Of a DNA stretch of 19,161 nucleotides, positions 7,078-13,759 are shown in pieces. The position numbers and the translations under genes were made by a program. Positions within the stretch are counted from its first letter, which is position 1. The number at the start of each line of letters is the position of its first letter. The DNA is taken from assembly GCA_002085265.1 (NCBI GenBank), contig NATI01000005.1:1-19161 (forward strand), written 5' to 3'. Origin of the DNA: Candidatus Omnitrophica bacterium 4484_49. GTDB lineage: Bacteria > Omnitrophota > Gorgyraeia > Kaelpiales > Kaelpiaceae. The notes below the pieces were generated by a model that saw nothing but the letters and a program-made list of their open reading frames with translations, did no database searches and was not told the origin of the DNA.

Positions 7078-8898
7078 CTAAGGTAATAAATTTTTCAACA
7101 GGTCATCTACTGTTGCTGGTATAACAATATATTCTGGTTCTTTTATGGTCCCGGTGATTCTTATCTTGTAAACGAGTTGGCTCAATCCCTGAAGTAGTAT
7201 CTTCTGAAGTGCATCTAAAGTGGAACTTTCCTCTTTCTCCTTCAGCTGGGCAAATTCTGTTACAACAATCAGGTTCAGTTCCCCCGAGAGAGAGATTTTT
7301 CCCTGCAGGTATAAATTGACCATCGGAGAAATAAATACCGCCTGGGGTATAAACATATTTTCCTTCTGGAGGATAAGTTTCCCTTCTCCTCTCTGGAAAC
7401 TGATTCTGGCCAGATCTGGTCTCGCAAGCAGTTCTCCCAGTTGTGTGAGTAATTTTATTTTCCCCAGATCTCCGTTCTCAAATCTCCAGTTAAATTGAGC
7501 CTCGGTGTCCATAATTTTATCTCCGGAACCGTTAAATACTCCTGAGGCAAAAAGGGAAGCATCTCCTACATCTCTGGAGGTAAAGAGTGATATAAACCTT
7601 CCAAGAGGTACTGAATTTATCATCATCTGCCCTGAGAAATTAAATGGTTTTTTAATAATTATGCTTCCAGTTATGGAAATTTTTCCGTTTCCAGGATAGA
7701 GTTCAAGATTTTGGAAACGAAGAATATGATTTTTCATTTCGGCATCTATATAACTATCTTCGGCAATCAGTTTGTCCTTATATTTGAGGTTTCTGACTTT
7801 TGATGTCAAATGGGCCAGAATATTTTTATCTCTTATATTCCCAAGTAAGGAAAGATTTTTAAACTCTATAGTCCCAGATATGGAGTTTAAGAATTTGTTT
7901 TTTACAGCCAAAATAGAAGACAGCTTTTCTATATTTATGGACCCACAAGCACTGAGGTGGATTTTTTTATCCTCAAAGGTATATTCTCCAGAATAGGAAA
8001 TCTGATCAACCTGCCCTTCAGTTTTAAATGTATTTTCTTCCACATATCCTTTTCCCTGTATGCTGACCTCTGCTATCTGGAGGTCATATTTTAAACCGGA
8101 GTTTTCTTTATTTAAGATGAGTTTAAATTCCCCGGAAAATGGTTTATTTTCTAAAGCCCCTCCATATACATTAAAAATTATTACCTCCCGATGGCCATTT
8201 ATTTTTATATCTTTTAAGAAGGCCACTTTTTTATTTTTAATAGAAAGGGATACATCTTTTGCCTCTCCTTCTATACGGTAAGTTTTACCGTCTATTTTTA
8301 TTTTAAGATTCAAATCTTGAATATTAAATTTAGCTGTTTGATATTTCCCTTTGAGGTCCGAAGATTCCCCCTCCAATTCTAATTTCACAGGGTGTGATTT
8401 TCCCCAGTCAAAACTTATCTCCCATGCAGAATTTCCTGCAATTCTTAAATCCGGAGGGAATTTGAGTTCGAGAGTGTTTATTAATCGGAGAATATCCTTT
8501 CCGGAAATTGCAGGAATGCTGAAATGAGCATGGCCGGTTTTGGCTTTGAGAGAGTAACTTATCCTTATTATTTTAACTTCTGTTTTTTGATGCCCGATTA
8601 CCACTATCGCTTTTCCTTTCACAGCGGGATTGAATTTAAGCAAGGAATGAAATAAAAGATGCAGTTTTACAGATTGGGCTTTGAATTCCCCTTGGGATGT
8701 AACTATTTTAATTTCAGGGAGTTCAATCCCAGTGAGATGGTATCGTGGTTTTTGTATGTAAATTTGGTAAAGAGTATTTTCAGAGATGGAATTTTGTAGT
8801 TTATCAATTGCTTTCGGCAGGATAAAATAGTTAAACACTCCCCACAGGAGGGCGATTATTGTAAAGAGGAGGAGGAAAACCAGTAAAACTCTGTTCAT
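7078..8898 (-). CDS. AsmA-like inner-membrane-anchored protein (606 aa)
   Basis: One N-terminal transmembrane anchor (about residues 4-25) is followed by roughly 580 residues with alternating short beta-strands, the pattern of AsmA/DUF748-type repeating beta-groove proteins that reach into the periplasm. The C-terminal region has features seen in AsmA C-termini: G-D-A-S-L-F-A-S-G-V-F-N-G-S-G-D, then Q-L-G-E-L-L-A-R-P-D, and a closing V-Y-K-I-R-I-T-G-T-I-K-E-P-E. Proteins of this superfamily (AsmA, TamB, YhdP) help move phospholipids between membranes in diderm bacteria, so a role in envelope lipid transport is inferred. It is a single-gene unit running opposite to its neighbours. The ATG at 8898 has no Shine-Dalgarno. 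Specific subfamily is not assigned. Confidence 0.72.
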   Translation of the reverse strand: MNRVLLVFLLLFTIIALLWGVFNYFILPKAIDKLQNSISENTLYQIYIQKPRYHLTGIELPEIKIVTSQGEFKAQSVKLHLLFHSLLKFNPAVKGKAIVVIGHQKTEVKIIRISYSLKAKTGHAHFSIPAISGKDILRLINTLELKFPPDLRIAGNSAWEISFDWGKSHPVKLELEGESSDLKGKYQTAKFNIQDLNLKIKIDGKTYRIEGEAKDVSLSIKNKKVAFLKDIKINGHREVIIFNVYGGALENKPFSGEFKLILNKENSGLKYDLQIAEVSIQGKGYVEENTFKTEGQVDQISYSGEYTFEDKKIHLSACGSINIEKLSSILAVKNKFLNSISGTIEFKNLSLLGNIRDKNILAHLTSKVRNLKYKDKLIAEDSYIDAEMKNHILRFQNLELYPGNGKISITGSIIIKKPFNFSGQMMINSVPLGRFISLFTSRDVGDASLFASGVFNGSGDKIMDTEAQFNWRFENGDLGKIKLLTQLGELLARPDLARISFQRGEGKLILQKENMFIPQAVFISPMVNLYLQGKISLSGELNLIVVTEFAQLKEKEESSTLDALQKILLQGLSQLVYKIRITGTIKEPEYIVIPATVDDLLKNLLP

Positions 8899-8903
8899 AA
8901 TTT

Positions 8904-8929
8904 ATTGTAATTTAACGCAATTTATTATA
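8904..8929 (-). promoter_or_regulatory. Putative -10 elements for the AsmA-like gene
   Basis: Two candidate -10 boxes read on the minus strand. A perfect TATAAT (8929 to 8924) would give a leader of about 20 nt, and TACAAT (8909 to 8904) would give an essentially leaderless transcript. Because no ribosome binding site precedes the ATG, the second is attractive, but neither has a strong -35. They overlap the plus-strand tRNA promoter. Confidence 0.35.
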
Positions 8930-8933
8930 AAAT
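8905..8933 (+). promoter_or_regulatory. Putative promoter of tRNA-Glu and the GH94-to-MrfA operon
   Basis: TTGTAA (8905-8910) and TAAAAT (8928-8933) are separated by exactly 17 bp. They match the sigma70 consensus at 4 of 6 and 5 of 6 positions. The predicted start, near 8940, lies about 10 nt before the mature tRNA. No other promoter-sized gap occurs between here and the GH94 start codon. Confidence 0.5.
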
Positions 8934-8949
8934 TCAAAGGTTAAAAATT

Positions 8950-9027
8950 GGCCCTATCGTCTAGCCCGGTCTAGGATACCGGACTCTCATTCCGGAGACA
9001 CGGGTTCAAATCCCGTTAGGGCCGCCA
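8950..9027 (+). tRNA. tRNA-Glu (anticodon CTC)
   Basis: A full cloverleaf can be folded by eye. The acceptor stem GGCCCTA (8950-8956) pairs with TAGGGCC (9017-9023), with discriminator G at 9024 and an encoded CCA (9025-9027). The anticodon stem CCGGA (8979-8983) pairs with TCCGG (8991-8995) around the 7-nt loop CTCTCAT, giving anticodon CTC at 8986-8988, which reads GAG (Glu). The T-arm carries TTCAAAT between ACGGG and CCCGT. Total length including CCA is 78 nt. It sits only 37 nt upstream of the GH94 start codon, with no visible terminator between. Confidence 0.97.
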
Positions 9028-9049
9028 TCGGAAGAAGATTCTATGTGAA

Positions 9050-9056
9050 AGGAGGA
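9050..9056 (+). promoter_or_regulatory. Strong Shine-Dalgarno for the GH94 gene
   Basis: AGGAGGA is followed by 8 nt and then ATG at 9065. It fixes the GH94 start and contrasts with the absence of any Shine-Dalgarno before the genes at 4549 (-), 4600 (+) and 8898 (-). Confidence 0.85.
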
Positions 9057-9064
9057 ATAGGAGT

Positions 9065-11503
9065 ATGGAAAATTTAGCAACTAAGAGCCTGGAAGAGCTG
9101 GAAAGTTATTATCAGGGTGAGAAGGAATTTGAGACTCAGTATGGGTTCTTTGCCAGTGGGGGCCGGGAATATATTGTAAAAACTCCTTTAACCCCTATGC
9201 CCTGGGCTAATATTTTAACCAATCCCGATTACGGTTGTGTAATATCTCAGACCGGTTGTGGGTACAGCTGGTGGAAAAATTCTGTTATGTGCAGGCTAAC
9301 GAGGTGGGTTCAGGATTTGGTAACAGAGGAGTGGGGGAAATTCATATACCTCAGGGATAACAAGGATGGAGATTACTGGTCACTTTTTTATAAACCCTGT
9401 CAGACACAGTTTGATAAATTTGAGGTCCGCTATGGTTTGGGATATGTAGTTTATCATACTGAATATAAAGGGATAGAGAGCACTGTCACTCTCTTTGTTC
9501 CTCCCGATGCTCCCTTAGAAGTGTGGAAGGTTAAATTGAGAAACCTCTCTGATGAGGAGAGAAGCCTCAGTATATTTACCTATCTGGAATGGTGCCTGGG
9601 AAATTCTGAGGATATCCATAGAGAATTCCAGCGCACATTTATTGAGACTTCTTTTGATGAAAACCTCAATGCCATTTTTGCTACCAAAAGAAAGATACCG
9701 GTTCCAGGATTTATCTCCACCGGACTCAAGGAATATCCTGGTGATGGGTTCCATAGTGTAAATGTTCCTCCTGCAGGATATGAAGGAGATAAAAGGAACT
9801 TTTTTGGCCTTTATAATACTGCAATGAATCCTCAGGCAGTTGTTGAGGGTAGACTCAAAAATAAGGTCGGGAAGTGGAACGATTCCATCGCCAGCCTTCA
9901 GGTGAATATTTCCTTTAAGCCAGATGAGGTAAAAGAGATAGTATTCCTTTTAGGGTATGATCAGGGAAAGGAGGAGACAGCGAGATTGATAAAGCATTAC
10001 TCTGATTTAAATAATGTAAAGGAGGCGCTCCAGAGGACGGTCAATTTCTGGGAAGAGTTTGTTTCTCCTCTGAAGGTCGAAACTCCTGATCCAGCATTTA
10101 ATATTCTCAGTAATTACTGGCTCCGTTATCAGGCGATTGCTGGCAGAATCTGGGCACGCACTGCATATTATCAGTATAGTGGTGGATATGGCTTCAGAGA
10201 TCAACTTCAGGACTCCTTGGTGTTTTTACCTCTGAAGCCGGAATTGACAAAAAAGCAGATTTTGCTTCATGCTCGCCATCAATTTACAGATGGAGCGGTG
10301 TACCACTGGTGGCATCCTTTGACAGAAATGGGAGCCAAGACCAATATGACCGATGATTTACTGTGGATGCCCTATCTGGCACTTTTCTATCTGGATGAGA
10401 CCGGAGACTATTCCATTTTGGATGAAGAAGTTCCTTATGTAGATGCTCCTGATCAGGAAGAGACTCTGTATCAGCATTGTATCAGGGCTATTGAACTCGT
10501 TCTTTCCAGATTCAGTCCCCGGGGTTTGCCTCTGATTGGGGAAGGTGATTGGAATGATGGTATGTCTGCAGTGGGATTGAACTGGAAGGGAGAAAGTATC
10601 TGGTTGGGGCATTTTCTTTATGGGATACTCAACAGATTTGCAGAGGTATGCAGATATAAAAATGATGAAGAAAGGGCAGATAACTATTTACAGAGGGCAA
10701 AGGATTTAAAAAAGGCAATTAACGAACATGGCTGGGATGGAGAATGGTATATAAGAGCGACGCGGGACGACGGAAAGCCTATTGGAAGTAAGAGTTGTGA
10801 GGAAGGCAAAATATTTCTCAATGCTCAGACTTGGGCAGTTATCAATGATACTGCCGACGAGGATCGAAAGGTTCAGGCGATGGAGAGTGTAGAGAAGGTG
10901 CTTTTAAAGGATTACGGACCGATACTTTTTTATCCCGCATACAAAAGACCTGATCCTATGATTGGGTATCTATCTCGCTATGCTCCTGGAGTTAGAGAGA
11001 ACGGTGGGGTCTATACTCATGCTGCCTGCTGGGCTATCCAAGCAGAATGCATATTGAAGAACGCAGATATGGCCTACGAGATGTATTCTAGGGTATGTCC
11101 GGTGAAGAGAGGGATGAATCCCGACCTCTACTGGGTGGAACCCTATGTGACTCCAGGAAATACCGATGGTCCTGATTCTGAAAACTATGGTCGGGGAGGC
11201 TGGACTTGGTATACTGGATCTGGCGCCTGGCTTTTCCATGTGAGCATAAACTGGATACTGGGTATAAGAGCGGAAAAGGATGGTTTAAGGATAGATCCCT
11301 GCATACCTAAAACTTGGGAGAAATTTCGCCTCACAAGGACATTCCGGGGAACGGTTTATGAGATAGAGGTGGAAAATCCCCAGGGAGTTACATCGGGAGT
11401 GAAGGAGATTTCCATCGATGGTAAGAAACTTGATGGCAATTTAATTCCGGTGATAGGAGACGGCAAATCACATCAGGTAAAGGTGGTTATGGGAAATAGA
11501 TGA
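9065..11503 (+). CDS. GH94 family glycoside phosphorylase (cellobiose/chitobiose phosphorylase-like)
   Basis: An 812-aa protein, the usual length for cytosolic GH94 (formerly GT36) phosphorylases. These cleave beta-linked disaccharides with phosphate to give sugar-1-phosphate. Domain order fits the family: N-terminal beta-sandwich (about 1-290), linker, then an alpha6/alpha6 barrel. The barrel contains G-E-G-D-W-N-D-G with D495 and D498; the Asp of W-N-D (D498) corresponds to the family's general acid. The phosphate and sugar site region follows as G-R-G-G-W-T-W-Y-T-G-S-G-A-W (W713 at its centre), closer to the form recalled for chitobiose phosphorylase and cyclic beta-glucan synthase GH94 modules than to cellobiose phosphorylase. 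The true substrate is undetermined. No signal peptide is present. It is the first protein gene after tRNA-Glu, and its stop overlaps the next ATG (ATGA). Confidence 0.9.
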   Translation: MENLATKSLEELESYYQGEKEFETQYGFFASGGREYIVKTPLTPMPWANILTNPDYGCVISQTGCGYSWWKNSVMCRLTRWVQDLVTEEWGKFIYLRDNKDGDYWSLFYKPCQTQFDKFEVRYGLGYVVYHTEYKGIESTVTLFVPPDAPLEVWKVKLRNLSDEERSLSIFTYLEWCLGNSEDIHREFQRTFIETSFDENLNAIFATKRKIPVPGFISTGLKEYPGDGFHSVNVPPAGYEGDKRNFFGLYNTAMNPQAVVEGRLKNKVGKWNDSIASLQVNISFKPDEVKEIVFLLGYDQGKEETARLIKHYSDLNNVKEALQRTVNFWEEFVSPLKVETPDPAFNILSNYWLRYQAIAGRIWARTAYYQYSGGYGFRDQLQDSLVFLPLKPELTKKQILLHARHQFTDGAVYHWWHPLTEMGAKTNMTDDLLWMPYLALFYLDETGDYSILDEEVPYVDAPDQEETLYQHCIRAIELVLSRFSPRGLPLIGEGDWNDGMSAVGLNWKGESIWLGHFLYGILNRFAEVCRYKNDEERADNYLQRAKDLKKAINEHGWDGEWYIRATRDDGKPIGSKSCEEGKIFLNAQTWAVINDTADEDRKVQAMESVEKVLLKDYGPILFYPAYKRPDPMIGYLSRYAPGVRENGGVYTHAACWAIQAECILKNADMAYEMYSRVCPVKRGMNPDLYWVEPYVTPGNTDGPDSENYGRGGWTWYTGSGAWLFHVSINWILGIRAEKDGLRIDPCIPKTWEKFRLTRTFRGTVYEIEVENPQGVTSGVKEISIDGKKLDGNLIPVIGDGKSHQVKVVMGNR

Positions 11504-12072
11504 AGAAATTAACAGGGGCTGTCTTCCTGGCTTTGATTTTAATGGCCGCTGCCTACTATGTAAGTAAAATTAAATCCCGTAAAGAAAAACCTTCGCTGGA
11601 AGAAGTTAAGGAAGAGACAGAATCTTCCCAGCCTCAGAAGAAAAAGGACTCTATACCTGCTATTGATTTTGATTTCCAGGATTTAAATGGCAGGAAATAC
11701 CATCTCTCAGATTTCAAGGGGAAGGTTATAATTTTAAATTTCCGTAGGAGAGAATGCCCTGCCTGTGAATATGAACTGGCGTTTTTGAAAAACCTTTATA
11801 ATCGCATCGCCGGAGATGGGAATATTGTGTTAGTTCCACTCTTTTTGGGAGAGGGGAGTTCTGTGATAGCAGATTATCTTAAGGGGAAGAATATAAAGTT
11901 CAGCTGTTATGTAGACGATTATGGGGTATCAGCGTATAAGTACCGGGTGTATGCTGTTCCGACTACATTTATAATTGATAAGCATTTTCAGATTGTAAAT
12001 AGAGTCGTGGGAGTTGCGGAGTGGGATTCAGAGGAGGTTATCTCCTGGCTGGAAAAGTTAAGCAATGAATGA
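11500..12072 (+). CDS. TlpA/ResA-like membrane-anchored thioredoxin
   Basis: This 190-aa protein has an N-terminal transmembrane anchor (about 4-22), a charged Lys/Glu-rich spacer (24-50), and a TlpA/ResA-like thioredoxin domain (about 52-190). The redox motif is C86-P-A-C89, and the cis-proline loop Y-A-V-P-T-T-F (P154) is intact. It should sit outside the cytoplasmic membrane and reduce or isomerize disulfides, taking electrons from the CcdA encoded just downstream (8-bp overlap). The residue before the active site is unusual: the family normally reads N-F-W-A-x-W-C-x-x-C, but here it is N-F-R-R-R-E-C-P-A-C, without the conserved tryptophans. It starts within the GH94 stop codon. Confidence 0.88.
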   Translation: MKKLTGAVFLALILMAAAYYVSKIKSRKEKPSLEEVKEETESSQPQKKKDSIPAIDFDFQDLNGRKYHLSDFKGKVIILNFRRRECPACEYELAFLKNLYNRIAGDGNIVLVPLFLGEGSSVIADYLKGKNIKFSCYVDDYGVSAYKYRVYAVPTTFIIDKHFQIVNRVVGVAEWDSEEVISWLEKLSNE

Positions 12073-12742
12073 AATCTCTTACCCCTGGGCATTTATCTCG
12101 GGGCTGATTTATTTTTTCACTCCCTGTGTATTTCCTTTGATCCCTTCATTTCTGTCATTTATAACCGGACTTTCTTTTAATGATTTGAAATCAGGAGGGG
12201 TGGGAATAAAGAAAAGAGCAATTATAAACAGTATAGCATTTTTATCTGGTTTTTCCCTGATATTTATAAGTCTGGGAATGGGAGCGACAGGTCTGGGAAT
12301 TTATGCATTTAAACTTAAATTGCCTCTTCAGAAAATAGGAGGGATATTGATTATAACTTTGGGTTTGTTTTTGTTATTTCAGAACAGATTAAAGATTTTC
12401 CTCCAGACCAGAAGTTATCTACCGAAACTGAAACCCGCAGGGGTTATTGGTTCATTTATTGTAGGCTCAGCATTTTCTTTCAGCTGGATACCCTGCGCTA
12501 CTCCCGTGTTATCTGCTGTGCTGGTGTCAGCGAGTGTAAGTAGAAGTTTGTGGAAGGGATTCGTCATTTTAGGTCTGTTCTGTTTAGGATTAAGTGTGCC
12601 ATTCATATTATGTGCGCTGTTTCTGGCTATGTTTTTAAAACTTCTTTCCAGAGCAGGAAAGGTTTTGAGATGGATAGAAATTTTTGCAGGTATTTTTCTT
12701 GTTATATTTGGGATTTATATATTTAGGGGCAGGTTAATGTAA
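12065..12742 (+). CDS. ccdA: CcdA/DsbD-like thiol-disulfide interchange membrane protein
   Basis: A 225-aa polytopic protein with about six transmembrane segments. Two conserved intramembrane cysteines lie in F-T-P-C21-V-F-P and W-I-P-C144-A-T-P, the signature of the CcdA/DsbD transmembrane domain. CcdA moves electrons from cytoplasmic thioredoxin to extracytoplasmic thioredoxin-like proteins such as ResA/TlpA, used in cytochrome c maturation or general disulfide reduction. Its overlap with the TlpA-like gene makes that partner the obvious one. No cytochrome c maturation genes are visible in this window. The next gene's ATG follows directly after its stop. Confidence 0.9.
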   Translation: MNEISYPWAFISGLIYFFTPCVFPLIPSFLSFITGLSFNDLKSGGVGIKKRAIINSIAFLSGFSLIFISLGMGATGLGIYAFKLKLPLQKIGGILIITLGLFLLFQNRLKIFLQTRSYLPKLKPAGVIGSFIVGSAFSFSWIPCATPVLSAVLVSASVSRSLWKGFVILGLFCLGLSVPFILCALFLAMFLKLLSRAGKVLRWIEIFAGIFLVIFGIYIFRGRLM

Positions 12743-13759
12743 ATGGATTGGCACCACATAGCAAGAACTCTAAAAGAACAGATAAACAAGTCTCAGATAG
12801 AGACCTACGAATCCGGATATCGGTTTTATCTCCAGGAGCTTAAGCAAAGTCTAAGACGAAAATTCTCCGGGGCTGATATAGATGAACTCTTAAGAGGTAG
12901 AAGTGAATATAATTCTCGGGGAAGATTTTACATAATTGAGGAGGAGCTGAGTCCCCAGTTAATGAGGCTGGATTCGCATTTAATTACCAATCGTCTGCGA
13001 GCCACGCTTTCCTTCCTTCAGGGAATAAGGGAGAAAACCGCTCGGGTTCTTAACAGGAAAGGATATACCACCATTGATGACCTTCTTTCTCATCCCCGGT
13101 TCGGGAGTCGTGCTCAGCAGGTATGGAGGATTTTAGAAGATGGTGATACTCAGGAGTTGCTTTCTTTATGTTGTATGCGGTATCCCAAATCTTCTCCCAT
13201 ATTTCTGTTTTTATCCCAGTTATTTGAGCTCCAGGAGTTTGTTTTTTTGGATATAGAAAGCCTGGGTCTTTTCTCCGGTAATATGTTATTCTTAGTGGGT
13301 ATGATTAAATTTGGCTCTCAGGGCGCAAAACTCATTCAGATACTGGCTAGATTCCCGGAAGAGGAGCCAGCGCTACTATTGGAAACCGCTGGATTGCTTA
13401 AGGATGTAAAGGTTATGGTAAGTTTTAACGGTAAGACCTTTGATTCTCCCTATCTGGAACATCGGGGTGCGATGTATAATATCGAGTTTAAGAAACCTTT
13501 ACTCCATCTTGACCTCTTGCACTTCTCACGCAGAATACTGAGACAATTATCAGATGGGTTCAAATTGACAAACATCGAGGAGAAAATTTTGAATAGAAAT
13601 CGGGAACAGGATATAAGCAGTGAATATGTACCTTTATTATATCGGGAATATTTGAAAGAAAGAGAGCCTGGGTATCTTTATCCCATAATTGGTCATAACA
13701 AAAATGACCTCATGAGTTTGGTGGAACTTCTGAATTTCCTGTACAGTAAATGTCTCTGA
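12743..13759 (+). CDS. mrfB: MrfB-like (YprB) ribonuclease H-like 3'-5' exonuclease
   Basis: A 338-aa protein with an RNase H-like DEDD exonuclease domain in its C-terminal half (about 166-332). Metal-binding motifs are L-D170-I-E172, S-F-N-G-K-T-F-D234, and G-H318-N-K-N-D322. A helix-hairpin-helix-like stretch (G-I-R-E-K-T-A-R-V-L at 94-103) lies just before it. In Bacillus subtilis, MrfB (YprB) is the exonuclease partner of helicase MrfA in mitomycin C damage repair that does not depend on the UvrABC pathway. The partner helicase gene is directly downstream here with a 10-bp overlap, the same pairing. The ATG directly follows the CcdA stop, with AGGGGCAGG upstream as a likely ribosome site. 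Confidence 0.87.
   Translation: MDWHHIARTLKEQINKSQIETYESGYRFYLQELKQSLRRKFSGADIDELLRGRSEYNSRGRFYIIEEELSPQLMRLDSHLITNRLRATLSFLQGIREKTARVLNRKGYTTIDDLLSHPRFGSRAQQVWRILEDGDTQELLSLCCMRYPKSSPIFLFLSQLFELQEFVFLDIESLGLFSGNMLFLVGMIKFGSQGAKLIQILARFPEEEPALLLETAGLLKDVKVMVSFNGKTFDSPYLEHRGAMYNIEFKKPLLHLDLLHFSRRILRQLSDGFKLTNIEEKILNRNREQDISSEYVPLLYREYLKEREPGYLYPIIGHNKNDLMSLVELLNFLYSKCL

Noticed and set aside
7220..8281. Several 64-92 codon open frames on the + strand opposite the AsmA-like gene
   Set aside because: They are antisense shadows with no ribosome sites or recognisable domains, and composition follows the real gene on the other strand.
8433..8516. 11-bp inverted repeat TTCCTGCAATT / AATTGCAGGAA, 62 nt apart, inside the AsmA-like gene
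   Set aside because: It lies deep in coding sequence with a long loop and no neighbouring element; a chance match is adequate.
8950..9064. tRNA gene as an integration (att) site
   Set aside because: No integrase is present, and I saw no second copy of the tRNA 3' end downstream. The following genes are housekeeping-like.
9515..11239. Open frames antisense to the GH94 gene (65-89 codons)
   Set aside because: They lie opposite a gene with full family motifs and show no protein-like features of their own.
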